The notes beneath the pieces were generated by a model. It searched no databases and was not told where the DNA came from. It saw only the letters and a program-made list of their open reading frames with translations. A DNA stretch of 28,393 nt, taken from positions 1-28,393 of IMG/VR virus record IMGVR_UViG_3300023199_000049; one strand, written 5' to 3'. Origin of the DNA: a virus. Position 1 is the stretch's first letter. The number at the start of each line of letters is the position of its first letter. Of this stretch, positions 13,705 to 22,094 are shown one piece after another. Position numbers and translations under genes: made by a program.

Positions 13705-14821
13705 GGCCCTGACTGTATCAGCAACTGACGTCGAAGTACCCAAGCCAGTCAACGTCGCGTATAACGAGACGCTGCTGCGCACCGCGCGCCCGCTGGCGGC
13801 GTATTACATCGGCGCCCAGCCGGGCGAGCTGATGCTGCATCGAGGCACCGCAACGATCGGTTGGCGGCGCTTCAACACGTCCGCGGACGACTCGAGCGCC
13901 ATCGCGCCGACCGTGACTCCGCTGTCGGAAGTCACCACGGCGGCCTATGGCATGGGGCGCACGCCCGCCACCGTGCACCGCACCGACACGAGCGCGACGG
14001 TCAGCAAATACGGTCAATTCTTCTACGTCAATGAGGAAGTGGACGTATTCAACTTCAACCACACCATGGACGGGATCGTGCAGACGCTGGCGATTTCCGC
14101 CGGCCGCAGCCTGAACTGGCTGCAGCGCAACGTGCTCGAGGACAACCTGACCCTGCACTACGCCGGGAACGTTGCTTCGGCGGGCGCGGTCACGGCCACG
14201 GTGTCGGCCGGGGATCTGAACTACGCGATCAACGTGATGACCCGCAACTACGTCAACACGTTCTCGCCGGTCTCGGCGGGGTCCCAGATCGTCGGTTCCA
14301 GCCCCCTGCTGCCATCGCTGTGGGGCCTGTGCCACCCGGACGTGGCACACGACATCGCCGGTCTGACCGGCTTCAAGTCGGCCGAGACCTATGCGAGCCA
14401 TACCGCCCTGGTGCCGGGCGAGTTCGGCTTCTACGGCCGGGCGGGTCTCGGTGTGCGATTCATCCAGACCCCCGAGGCGTCCATCGACGCCGGCGCGGGC
14501 GCCACGACCAGCTCGAACGACTTCCGTTCGACTTCGGGGAGCAACGATCTGTACACGATCGTGCTCCTTGGGCGCGATGCCCATGGGGCGGTCGGGCTGG
14601 GGCAACAGCTGCCGGATGGCAGCTTCGTCTCGGGCCGCGAGGGCAACCCGCCCGCCATCAAGATGATCGTCAAGGGGCGTAATACCGATCGCCCCTCGGG
14701 TCTGGACGACCCGTTCGACGAGATGATGAGCATGGCATGGTCGGCGTGGCACGCGGGCGCCATCCTCAATTCCAATTGGGGGCGCGGGCTCGTGGTCGCT
14801 GCGAGCAACCTCGCCAACTAA
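13703..14821 (+). CDS. Major capsid protein (N4-gp56-like family)
   Basis: A 372-aa major capsid protein. The ATG at 13703 is chosen for its ideal AGGAGG eight bases upstream; an in-frame GTG at 13682 would add seven residues and lies in the hairpin. The order of segments follows the N4-gp56 capsid group: YNETLLRTARPLAAYYIGAQPGELMLHRGTATIGWRRFNT, then IAPTVTPLSEVTTAAYGMGRTPATVHRTDTSATVSKYGQFFYVNEEVDVFNFN, then the spine helix VQTLAISAGRSLNWLQRNVLEDNL. Next are LNYAINVMTRNYVNTFSPV, a beta-rich core with LWGLCHPDVAHDI and GEFGFYGRAGLGVRFIQTPE, and the end MMSMAWSAWHAGAILNSNWGRGLVVAASN. It follows a scaffold and is flanked by a 5' hairpin and a 3' terminator, as expected for the most abundant product. 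Confidence 0.88.
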   Translation: MALTVSATDVEVPKPVNVAYNETLLRTARPLAAYYIGAQPGELMLHRGTATIGWRRFNTSADDSSAIAPTVTPLSEVTTAAYGMGRTPATVHRTDTSATVSKYGQFFYVNEEVDVFNFNHTMDGIVQTLAISAGRSLNWLQRNVLEDNLTLHYAGNVASAGAVTATVSAGDLNYAINVMTRNYVNTFSPVSAGSQIVGSSPLLPSLWGLCHPDVAHDIAGLTGFKSAETYASHTALVPGEFGFYGRAGLGVRFIQTPEASIDAGAGATTSSNDFRSTSGSNDLYTIVLLGRDAHGAVGLGQQLPDGSFVSGREGNPPAIKMIVKGRNTDRPSGLDDPFDEMMSMAWSAWHAGAILNSNWGRGLVVAASNLAN

Positions 14822-14845
14822 TCCGCATTCGCGGGAAGGACATTC

Positions 14846-14870
14846 AGGGGGCTTCGGCCCCCTTCTTTTT
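14846..14870 (+). terminator. Rho-independent terminator after the capsid gene
   Basis: A perfect 7-bp stem (AGGGGGC, 14846-14852, with GCCCCCT, 14857-14863) closed by a TTCG tetraloop is followed by TCTTTTT (14864-14870). This is a textbook intrinsic terminator 25 bases after the capsid stop. The next gene (14881) is in the same direction and shows no obvious promoter of its own, so partial read-through is expected. That would lower downstream tail gene expression relative to capsid. Confidence 0.9.
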
Positions 14871-14880
14871 GGGAGACGGT

Positions 14881-15267
14881 ATGCCGATCACTCGACAAAG
14901 TCCGGTCATGGACATGGACACCAACCAGCCCCTGAACATGGGGCCGAGGGCATCGCGCCTGTTGCTGCATCGCATGCTGCGCGCGCACGGTATCACCCAC
15001 GATGTCGCCGACACGCGCGACGCGCTGTTGGCCATCTGCCAGAGAAACAACGTCCAGGGGTTTCCGGCCGTTCCACGTGAAACGGCCCAGGCGAGCGCCA
15101 GAGCCACGGAGCCTGTTCCGGTTCCCGATGCGCAGCATTTCCCCCGCAACGTGGTGCATCTTCGCAAACTGTGTAAGGAGCGCGGGCTTAAATGGGAGCG
15201 CACCGATAAGCGCGATGACCTGGTCGCGCGGATCCAGGCGGACATTGTGGAAAAAGGCTATGGCTAA
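14881..15267 (+). CDS. Hypothetical protein with SAP-like C-terminal motif
   Basis: A 128-aa protein whose ATG 14881 has a GGGAG Shine-Dalgarno (14871-14875) right after the terminator tail. The N-terminal part has a helix pair (ASRLLLHRMLRAHGITHDVADTRDALLAICQRN) and a disordered Pro/Ala linker. Residues 91-121, NVVHLRKLCKERGLKWERTDKRDDLVARIQADI, form a SAP/HeH-like helix-extended-helix (LRKLCKERGLK...DKRDDLVARI), a fold that often binds DNA or protein. The first half may be a diverged copy of the same helical unit. Small SAP-like proteins after capsid genes are seen in several podoviruses; the role here, perhaps head completion, is uncertain. It overlaps the next gene by 8 nt. Confidence 0.55.
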   Translation: MPITRQSPVMDMDTNQPLNMGPRASRLLLHRMLRAHGITHDVADTRDALLAICQRNNVQGFPAVPRETAQASARATEPVPVPDAQHFPRNVVHLRKLCKERGLKWERTDKRDDLVARIQADIVEKGYG

Positions 15268-15979
15268 AACACTGCTCGACGGCGTCAATGAAGTCTTGCG
15301 GCGCCTGAACAAGATCTCCGGCGATGCCGGCGCCCTGACCTCGTTGACCGACTCGCCCCGGCAGGTGTGGATCGATACGGCCGTGCAGGCATGGAACGAG
15401 GCCATCGAGGAACTGTATTCAGTCAGCGGCGCGGGTCTGCCCAATGAGGTTGCCGAGGCGACCATCACGCTTGCCACGGGCGATCGGGATTATGCGCTGG
15501 CATCGGATCTGCTCGCGTTGCGCTGGCCGCTGCAGGACCGCACCAATGGGCAGTACATCCGCGCCTACCCTGGCGGCTATGCGGCGCTCATCGCCGACCA
15601 GCCCATTGCGGACAATGTCACAGGCCTTGCGCAGGCCGCGGCAATTCGCCCCACCGACGGACAGCTGTACCTGGATGCCATCCCGAATGCCGCCGAGAAC
15701 GGGCTGGTCTACACGTATCTTTATGACAAAGATGTCTCAATGGCATCGGCCTCGGATGCAATGCCGTTTAACGATGGGGTATTTCGCGCGCTGGTGCCCG
15801 CTGTAGCCGAGTTGATGGCGATCAATCACAAGCGCGAGTTCAGCGCCGAGCTGTTCCGTGCATCGATGGGCCGCGCCGCCCGCCTGCTAACGCAACAACA
15901 GCCGCGCACCCATTACGGCCCGGTGCGCGCAGGCGGTCACTTGCCGGGCGTCGGCGCGCCGTTCGAGGACGATTTCTGA
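15260..15979 (+). CDS. Head-tail adaptor (tail tubular A-like) protein
   Basis: A 239-aa protein with a helical N-terminal domain (MAKTLLDGVNEVLRRLNKISGDAGALTSLTDSPRQVWIDTAVQAWNEAIEELYS). It continues with a beta-rich centre (AEATITLATGDRDYALASDLLALRWPLQDRTNGQYIRAYPGGYAALIADQ). A second helical part follows (DGVFRALVPAVAELMAINHKREFSAELFRASMGRAARLL). That helix-sheet-helix plan and the position after the capsid match podovirus adaptor proteins that sit under the portal. ATG 15260 overlaps the previous gene by 8 nt, and its stop overlaps the next ATG by one base. No catalytic site is seen. The alternative is another connector protein of similar fold. Confidence 0.62.
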   Translation: MAKTLLDGVNEVLRRLNKISGDAGALTSLTDSPRQVWIDTAVQAWNEAIEELYSVSGAGLPNEVAEATITLATGDRDYALASDLLALRWPLQDRTNGQYIRAYPGGYAALIADQPIADNVTGLAQAAAIRPTDGQLYLDAIPNAAENGLVYTYLYDKDVSMASASDAMPFNDGVFRALVPAVAELMAINHKREFSAELFRASMGRAARLLTQQQPRTHYGPVRAGGHLPGVGAPFEDDF

Positions 15980-17565
15980 TGCCGCGCTCGGTGCACCGCG
16001 AGGAGGCGTTGCGCCTGAAGTTCGGCGGCGGCGTCCATTCGCGCGCCTCAGAGGAGGATCTGGATCCGAGAGAGTGCTCAGCCGGACAGAACTTCGCGCT
16101 GGACCGCGACAATGCACAGTTTCGCCCGCGCAAGGGCTTCGAGTCGCTTGGAACGCTGCCCAACAGCGGCGAGGTGCGCGGTTTCGCATCTCTGTTCAAG
16201 TCCGATGGCACCATCTCGACCCTCGTGCAGGGCGCCGGCAACGTCTACGAGTGGGACGGAGGCTCAACTTTCACTTTGGTCGGCACGGTCAATGCCAACG
16301 CGAAGATCCGTGGCCGGCTTGAGCACAACTGGCAGCTTACCGACAAGGTGCTGATCACGGACGTCAATCTGGCCGAGGTCGTGTACGAATGGGATGGCAG
16401 CACCCTGGCAGCGGTCACGTTCACGGACGAGACCGGATCCGGCGCTTTCGGCACGTTCCGCGCGCGCTACTGCTTTGTGGAGAACGAGCGCGCCGTTTTC
16501 GCCAACATCCACGACAACGGCAACGATTTCCCCCATCTCATCGTCGGCTCGGCGCGCGGCGATTACGCGCAGATCACGGTCGCCAACCGGCCGTCATCGT
16601 CGCTGTCGGAATCGGACCCGTTCTTTCTGGTCCAACCGGACAACAGAGCCATCAATGGGCTCGTCGAAAGCTTCGGGCGGGTGGTGGTCAGCAGCAAACT
16701 GGGCAATCTGTACAAACTCACAGGAGCCTCGGCGAAGGATTTCGCTATGGAGCTGCTATCCACCCGCACCGGAGCCGCCGGGGACGAGGCCATGGCGCTG
16801 GCCGTCAATGACATCGTCTACGGCCGACAGGGGGCTGTCGAAAGCGCGACCGCGACAGAGCGCTTCGGCGATGTCGAGCAGAACGATCTCAGTGGTCCGG
16901 TCGCGGATCTGTTCGAGGGTTTCGACGACTGGATTATCGTCGAGAACCGACGCCTGAACCGCGTCTATTGCCACCCTGTCGGGGGTTCGCAGATCTGGGT
17001 GCTGCATACGGGGCTTCTTGAGTCCGGGATCTCTCCCTGGTCACAGTGGGTGACCAATCACGCGATGGCGCTGAACCCGACGGCCATGATGAACGTGCTT
17101 GACCCGAGCGACGGGCTCGAATACGTGCTCATGGGTGACGCGAACGGCAACGTATACCGCCTGGAGGGCTCAGGTACATCGGACGCCGGTGCCACCATCA
17201 CGGCGTCGCGCACCTCTGCGCTGTTCAGCGCCGAAGTGCTCGCCAAGGCGGTGGATATGGAGGGCTATCTGCGCTATCGCAGGCAGGAAGCGGTCAATGT
17301 CGAGGTGGTGCTGCTGTTCGCCGGCGAGCACCCGATCACAGAGTCGGTCACTCTGGCGCTTCCGGGCACCGATATTGATACGGTTTATTCAGGGGATGTA
17401 TATTACGGCGGGGATTTCTACTATGGGGTCGACACGTCAAAGCTCATCCGCCGGCAGTTCGCCGTCCCGGCCGGTTCTCAGGATTTCCAGGTCAAAATCA
17501 CGGTTGACAGTGGCAACGCCTGGACCGTCAACGAACTCGGTTTGCGGTTCACGCAAGCGGCGTAA
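15979..17565 (+). CDS. Tail hub/nozzle-like beta-propeller protein
   Basis: A 528-aa protein dominated by beta strands in repeating blade-like units. Examples are EVRGFASLFKSDGTISTLVQGAGNVYEWDGGSTFTLV, TDKVLITDVNLAEVVYEWDGSTLAAV, INGLVESFGRVVVSSKLGNLYKLTG, DWIIVENRRLNRVYCHPVGGSQIWVLHTG and GLEYVLMGDANGNVYRLEG. Such GNVYxWDG/GNLYKLTG turns point to a WD-like or tail-nozzle propeller. In podoviruses the protein after the adaptor is the tail tube B or nozzle/hub, and size and order fit this. The C-terminus (YLRYRRQEAVNVEVVLLFAGE...QDFQVKITVDSGNAWTVNELGLRF) forms a beta-sandwich-like end. No enzyme motif is found. Confidence 0.68.
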   Translation: MPRSVHREEALRLKFGGGVHSRASEEDLDPRECSAGQNFALDRDNAQFRPRKGFESLGTLPNSGEVRGFASLFKSDGTISTLVQGAGNVYEWDGGSTFTLVGTVNANAKIRGRLEHNWQLTDKVLITDVNLAEVVYEWDGSTLAAVTFTDETGSGAFGTFRARYCFVENERAVFANIHDNGNDFPHLIVGSARGDYAQITVANRPSSSLSESDPFFLVQPDNRAINGLVESFGRVVVSSKLGNLYKLTGASAKDFAMELLSTRTGAAGDEAMALAVNDIVYGRQGAVESATATERFGDVEQNDLSGPVADLFEGFDDWIIVENRRLNRVYCHPVGGSQIWVLHTGLLESGISPWSQWVTNHAMALNPTAMMNVLDPSDGLEYVLMGDANGNVYRLEGSGTSDAGATITASRTSALFSAEVLAKAVDMEGYLRYRRQEAVNVEVVLLFAGEHPITESVTLALPGTDIDTVYSGDVYYGGDFYYGVDTSKLIRRQFAVPAGSQDFQVKITVDSGNAWTVNELGLRFTQAA

Positions 17566-18055
17566 GCCCAGCGTTCGCCATGGCCTGCAGATCGACTCGT
17601 TCGGGGAACTTGGCGACTGGAAGGTGCTACGCGCGGCCTACCGCCTCGGCGCCCTGCCCGAGGGCTGGCATGCGGTCCCGGATCTGGACGCCGCCTCGTT
17701 CCTGGAGGCAGGAACCGCGTTCATCGGCGAGAAATTTACGCACGGCTGGGCTGTGCGCGATGCCGACCGAACCCGACTGGTCGCCTTCGGGGCGCAGGCC
17801 GGCCCGGTGGTCCTGATTGGTGACGCTGTCTGGCACCCGAAGACCAGCGCCAGAGTCAAGGTCGAGACGGGCCTTGCCCTGTTCGACGCGCTCAGGGGCT
17901 CTCTGGCGCTGCTGGTGATGTCCAAGCTTGCGGACAAGCGGTTCTACGAGTGGATGGCCGATGCCGGCGCCCTGCGCCGCGTGGGTAGCCTGTATGACAT
18001 CTATACCACGGGGGAGCGCGTTGCGCTGTTCCAATCGCGTGAGGTGAGACCATGA
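17510..18055 (+). CDS. GNAT-like small virion or ejection protein, start uncertain
   Basis: The stop is sure (18055) but the start is not. The coding pattern is convincing from IDSFGELGDWKVLRAAYRLG onward, yet there is no ATG near. GTG 17510 (181 aa) or TTG 17504 would overlap the hub gene by about 56-62 nt; a CTG at 17585 would fit the conserved part more neatly; GTG 17624 would truncate it. The end, PKTSARVKVETGLALFDALRGSLALLVMSKLADKRFYEWMADAGALRRVGSLYDIYTTGERVALFQSRE, resembles the acetyltransferase-like (GNAT) proteins found in podovirus tail/ejection gene blocks. No acetyl-CoA loop is certain. The stop overlaps the next ATG (18052). Confidence 0.5.
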   Translation: MATPGPSTNSVCGSRKRRKPSVRHGLQIDSFGELGDWKVLRAAYRLGALPEGWHAVPDLDAASFLEAGTAFIGEKFTHGWAVRDADRTRLVAFGAQAGPVVLIGDAVWHPKTSARVKVETGLALFDALRGSLALLVMSKLADKRFYEWMADAGALRRVGSLYDIYTTGERVALFQSREVRP

Positions 18056-18732
18056 GCAGCCTTGTCAGCGCCTTGTTCGATGCGCCATCGGACGAGGATG
18101 TACTCGGCGCCCTGACCGGGGCCCAGAGCCAGGCGGCCGGCGCCGCCAACATCAACGCCGGCGGGCTGCGATCCCGTCGGACCGGCGATCTGCTCACCAT
18201 CAGCTCCACGCCGGCCCGGCAAGCCCAGATTGGCCAGCTTTCTGCACAATTTGGGAAAGCAGCACGCGAACTCGGGGCGCTGCGCTCCCAGGTGCGCCCC
18301 GGCTTCGGGCGCCTGACCGACGCGGCCCGCTCGACCCTTGGCTCGGCGCGCTCGCGCGCCATCGGCGATCTGCGCGAGACTCTGGCCCGGCGGCGCCTGA
18401 GCGGCTCGAGCTTCGCGGCCGATACGCTCGCGCGCGCCGAAGCCGAGTTCGCACAGGCCGAAAACGAGCTCGTGCAGCGCTCGTTCCTGCAGGAGCTGGA
18501 CCTGTCCACGCGCCTACTCGAGCGCGAGTCCGCCAACGACCAGGCCCGGCTGCAGACCGCCATCAACGAGATGAACCTTCAGGCTGGTCTCGGCGAGTCC
18601 CTTTCACAGGCCGGCCTAGGGATCCTGGCCAATCTTTCCCAGGCTCAATCCGCCCTTCTGCGCGACATGGCGGTCGGGGCCGGCGCGACCCAGGCCAGGC
18701 TGCTTGACCTTGGGATCGGTCTACTCGCATAA
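18052..18732 (+). CDS. Internal virion (ejection-type) protein 1
   Basis: A 226-aa, mostly helical Ala/Leu/Arg-rich protein that fits the first of three genes for internal head proteins delivered with the DNA. It has an N-terminal short segment MSSLVSALFDAPSDEDVLGALTGAQSQAAGAANINAGGLRS. Long amphipathic helices follow (LRETLARRRLSGSSFAADTLARAEAEFAQAENELVQRSFLQELDLSTRLLERESANDQARLQTAINEMNLQAGLG). It ends in a Gly/Leu-rich stretch (ILANLSQAQSALLRDMAVGAGATQARLLDLGIGLLA). The pattern resembles the short DNA-transfer proteins of P22-like podoviruses, but identity is inferred from order and composition. There is no signal peptide or membrane span. Confidence 0.6.
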   Translation: MSSLVSALFDAPSDEDVLGALTGAQSQAAGAANINAGGLRSRRTGDLLTISSTPARQAQIGQLSAQFGKAARELGALRSQVRPGFGRLTDAARSTLGSARSRAIGDLRETLARRRLSGSSFAADTLARAEAEFAQAENELVQRSFLQELDLSTRLLERESANDQARLQTAINEMNLQAGLGESLSQAGLGILANLSQAQSALLRDMAVGAGATQARLLDLGIGLLA

Positions 18733-18741
18733 GGGGGCACC

Positions 18742-20019
18742 ATGGCATCGAATTTGCAGGGACTTGGTTTCTCCCAGACGTTCCGTGGTCCGGAGATCAT
18801 CGCCGACAAACGTCAGGCGCGCGCGCAACAGGCCCAGGCCGAGCGCGCCAATGCTATCGCACTGTTCACCACGGCGCTGCAGCAGACCGAGGACGCGGTG
18901 ACGCAGGCCCGCGAGCGGGGCGCCCCCGATGTCACGCCCTTTGTGCAGGCCATGGCGCCCGCCCTGCTGCGCGCCGCCATGGCAGCCGATGGCGGCGGCG
19001 AGGGGATCAATACCCAGCTCGCGCGCGGGAAGCTCCAGGGGTTGCTGCTCCAGCCCTCCGGCGAGCAGGCCCTGCAGGCCCAGGCGGCCGAAAAGCGCAC
19101 GTTGGCCCAGGCCCAGGCCGAGGGTACAGCGGCCGGTACGCCGCCTGCACCAATATCGCTTGGCGAGCGCGTAATCAGTGGATCGAGCTCAGCCAATCAG
19201 CGCTTTGCGTTGGGGATCCCTGAAAATGAATCGGCCCGTGTTGAGTTTTTGCGCGATCCAGACGGGACCGTAAAAGCTAATGTCAAGGGGAGATTTGGCG
19301 CCGGAACGCAGGTCAACATTGCCGCCGGAGAGAGCGCGTTTCAGAGCACGATCGGAAAGAACATAGGGGATCAACTGGCGCGTATGATCGCGGAAGGCGA
19401 AAAAAGCGTCGGCACAGAGCAGGTTCTCCGGCAAATGATGTCGAGCTTGAAACAAGCGCAAACAGGAACATTGAGGCCAACTATTACAGCTCTCCAGGGG
19501 TTGGCAAATACTTTTGGATTGTCGCTTGAAACGATCGCCAAAAAATCCGGGATCGCAAAACTCGGCGAGCTGACCAGTCAGGAGGAATTCAATAGGCTTT
19601 CTCGGCAGTTGATAATTGATGGTTTCGAGAAGTTCAATGGAAATTTGAACTTGCGTGAAGTTCAACTCGCTGAAGATGCCTTCGCGAACCTCGGCCGTAG
19701 CAACGCAGCAAACGAGGAAGCGATTGCGGCGGGGTTAGCTGCCGCCACACTGAACAGGCAGCGCGCCTTGGATGCTGCGCTCGTGAGCCCCGAGGAAGGA
19801 GGGGCATTATCGGAGGCGCGCGCGCTCATCCGCAGCAAAATAACTAATGATGTGGAAGAATTCATGCGGCTTAAGTCACAATTTCTTGTCGAGATCCGAG
19901 GCTCTGAGGCGGCGCTGCCGGAAGGGGTGCCGGACGGCTCTGTGCCTGTGGGAAAATTGCCAAGCGGCGAAACGGTCTACCGCGCACCTGATGGTCAATT
20001 TTTCGCGGAGCAACCATGA
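18742..20019 (+). CDS. Internal virion (ejection-type) protein 2
   Basis: A 425-aa helical protein, second of three likely ejection proteins. It opens MASNLQGLGFSQTFRGPEIIADKRQARAQQAQAERANAIALFTTALQQTEDAV, a motif of Gln/Ala-rich helices. It continues with a long coil and a Gly/Ser spacer (GTPPAPISLGERVISGSSSANQR), then a helical second half with FEKFNGNLNLREVQLAEDAFANLGRSNAANEEAIAAGLAAATLN. The C-terminus DGSVPVGKLPSGETVYRAPDGQFFAEQP is a small beta hairpin repeated in many phage internal proteins. Bases about 19190-19680 are clearly AT-richer than the flanks, suggesting a swapped domain. Its TGA overlaps the next ATG (20016-20019). Confidence 0.58.
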   Translation: MASNLQGLGFSQTFRGPEIIADKRQARAQQAQAERANAIALFTTALQQTEDAVTQARERGAPDVTPFVQAMAPALLRAAMAADGGGEGINTQLARGKLQGLLLQPSGEQALQAQAAEKRTLAQAQAEGTAAGTPPAPISLGERVISGSSSANQRFALGIPENESARVEFLRDPDGTVKANVKGRFGAGTQVNIAAGESAFQSTIGKNIGDQLARMIAEGEKSVGTEQVLRQMMSSLKQAQTGTLRPTITALQGLANTFGLSLETIAKKSGIAKLGELTSQEEFNRLSRQLIIDGFEKFNGNLNLREVQLAEDAFANLGRSNAANEEAIAAGLAAATLNRQRALDAALVSPEEGGALSEARALIRSKITNDVEEFMRLKSQFLVEIRGSEAALPEGVPDGSVPVGKLPSGETVYRAPDGQFFAEQP

Positions 20020-22094
20020 TGGTACGCGCCCTGACAGAGCAGGAGGCGCAGCAAATACAGCCGTTCACCGGGCCGACAGTGCGCAGGATCACGCCCGAAG
20101 AAGCGATGCAGCTCCAGCCGCTCGGGGCACCTGCGGAGAATGCTGCTGCGCAGCGTGCTGAATCCCCACCCCCGGATCCTGGGGTCGTGAAACGGCTGAT
20201 CCAGCGCTTCATGGGCTCGGACGTAGACGACCCTCTTGAATTCGAGCGCTTAGGAACCATTCTTGCCTTCTCCGCCGGCGGGGCCAAGGCTTTCGGCTCC
20301 GGTGGCGCGTTAGTAGCTGGCCCGCCGGGCGCTGCAGCAGGGACGGTGCTCGGCAGCGTTCTCGGCGCAGCCGCTGGCGCTGCGGCACCAGAGACAACGC
20401 TCAACATACTTGAGATGCTTGGTTTGGAAGGCGCAAGCGAGCGCGGTCTGAGCGACGCTGATCTGCGCCGGGTGGCCGAAGGTGAAGCGCTGCTCGAAGT
20501 GGCGAGCCTGGGGCTGTTCGGCGCCGCTCGCTTGGGCGGGCGGGCCATCGCGCGCAAAGCATCGGGCGTCACGAAGGCGGGTGAAAACCTCGCGCAGCAG
20601 GCCGGTCAGATCGGCGTCGAACTGCCAGCCGTGGTGGTCGGCGATGGCAAGTTCGGGAAACAAGTCCTAAACGTCCTCGGGCGTTTTCCAATCGTCGGCG
20701 CCAAGGCGCGGCGTAACATCGAGGCCGCAGATCTTGCGCTGCGCCGGGCATTTGATGAGTTACCGGATCGGGTCGCGCCACTCGTCACTATTTCTCCAGA
20801 GAACCTCGGTTTTCGCATTCTGGACGACGCCAAAAACCTGTTCAAGGAGGTCGGTGCAAAATTCAATGCGCGTTATGACGACTTGTTCTTGCGCGCCAAA
20901 CGCCTGGGCGTCCGTGTTACACCGCGCGAGACGCAGGGCATCACCGAGGCCGTTCTTGAGGATATCGCAGAGCGCACCCCGACGGTGGCCGGTAAGGTAT
21001 CGACCCCCGCAGACGCCGCATCCTTGGTAAAGGGATTTTTAGAGCGCGAAGTGCTCGACTTGGATGATCTTTCTCTCGCTCAGGCGGACGAACTGCTGAA
21101 AAAGATCGAGCAGCGCATTGCAACTGCCGACAAGGGAATCCGCAAACCGGTCGCGCTGCTCCTGATGCCTGTGCATGGTGCAGTCAAATCTGACATCCTT
21201 AACAACATTTCAGGCGACGGCGCGAGGCAAATCGCTGAGGAAATGGCCGCGCTGGATAGCGAGTTCTCCAAGACCATGACCACCTTGTTCGAGACAGCGA
21301 CCGCAAACAAATTCGCCAGAGTGGAGAGGGCGGGTATTAAGTCTGCCGTCAGGCGCCCGTCAGAGCAGGCAACACAAGTCGCTGTGGATAAGCTCGCTGG
21401 TATAGTGCTTGATCTGAACAGCCCGCAGTCTGTTGATGAGTTGTCCCGCCTTGTCGGCAAGGAAACATTCCAGCAGTTGGGGGCGAACGCGCTCAAAGAT
21501 GCGCTCGCAAAGTCCGTTACTGAGCGAGCCGGGAGGGTGCTAATCGATGCCGACAAACTCAGGCAAACGTTCGGCGTCGGAATTCGCACATCCGGGCGCC
21601 TCAAAGCATGGGAGCGCCTGCTCTCTGATTCTGGGATCACGGGACAGCAGCTCGAGACGATGGTCGAGGCAGCGCAGCGCCTCGGTGATACGCCGATCCC
21701 GAATGTCAGCACTTTTCTTGCGCGCGGGGTTACGATCGGTGGTTGGCGCAGGCTGGTAAGCGCGAGCTTGCCGTTCCTGGCATTTGGCTCAGCCACTGGC
21801 GGCGCCGCGGGCAGTGCACTTAGTGGGCTCGCATTTTTGGGCGGTTCCCGCCTGCTCACATCAGCGCTATCTGACCCGCGTTCAGCGCTTCCGCTGCGCG
21901 TGATCCTCGACAAAGAGTCGGCCGCACTGGCACAGCGCGCCGCGTTCCTGAAGCTATTCCGGATCGGGATATTCTCCATGGGCAACGCCGGTGAAATAGC
22001 CTCTGATACCGCGGCCGAGCTAAGCAATGGCGCCGCAGAATGGGCGCGCCAAGCCTTTGGGCCAGAACAGGAGCAGGAGAATGAGCAGCAATGA
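20016..22094 (+). CDS. Internal virion (ejection-type) protein 3, with Gly/Ala hydrophobic segments
   Basis: A 692-aa protein, third and largest of the ejection-type set, with start ATG 20016 (or 20019). Residues 1-55 contain QIQPFTGPTVRRITPEEAMQLQPLG, a QPLGAP-type short repeat. Residues about 85-130 form a Gly/Ala-rich hydrophobic stretch (AKAFGSGGALVAGPPGAAAGTVLGSVLGAAAGAAAPET), and a second one lies at 583-609 (LPFLAFGSATGGAAGSALSGLAFLGG). Between them are long helices. Two glycine-rich membrane-active patches around a helical body fit proteins that help form the trans-envelope channel during DNA entry. No lysozyme or transglycosylase motif is seen, so a peptidoglycan-degrading function is not claimed. 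It ends in an acidic Gln/Glu tail (EQEQENEQQ). Confidence 0.6.
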   Translation: MMVRALTEQEAQQIQPFTGPTVRRITPEEAMQLQPLGAPAENAAAQRAESPPPDPGVVKRLIQRFMGSDVDDPLEFERLGTILAFSAGGAKAFGSGGALVAGPPGAAAGTVLGSVLGAAAGAAAPETTLNILEMLGLEGASERGLSDADLRRVAEGEALLEVASLGLFGAARLGGRAIARKASGVTKAGENLAQQAGQIGVELPAVVVGDGKFGKQVLNVLGRFPIVGAKARRNIEAADLALRRAFDELPDRVAPLVTISPENLGFRILDDAKNLFKEVGAKFNARYDDLFLRAKRLGVRVTPRETQGITEAVLEDIAERTPTVAGKVSTPADAASLVKGFLEREVLDLDDLSLAQADELLKKIEQRIATADKGIRKPVALLLMPVHGAVKSDILNNISGDGARQIAEEMAALDSEFSKTMTTLFETATANKFARVERAGIKSAVRRPSEQATQVAVDKLAGIVLDLNSPQSVDELSRLVGKETFQQLGANALKDALAKSVTERAGRVLIDADKLRQTFGVGIRTSGRLKAWERLLSDSGITGQQLETMVEAAQRLGDTPIPNVSTFLARGVTIGGWRRLVSASLPFLAFGSATGGAAGSALSGLAFLGGSRLLTSALSDPRSALPLRVILDKESAALAQRAAFLKLFRIGIFSMGNAGEIASDTAAELSNGAAEWARQAFGPEQEQENEQQ

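Noticed and set aside
13718-14752. 344-aa minus-strand ORF over the capsid gene
   Set aside because: Antisense of a well-supported capsid gene; its composition is that of a shadow.
21080-22027. 315-aa minus-strand ORF over the third internal protein gene
   Set aside because: Shadow with Ser/Arg/Pro-rich composition; the plus-strand gene is coupled at both ends.
20016-22094. Lysozyme or transglycosylase domain in the large internal protein
   Set aside because: No catalytic Glu motif of soluble lytic transglycosylases or lysozymes found on reading the sequence.
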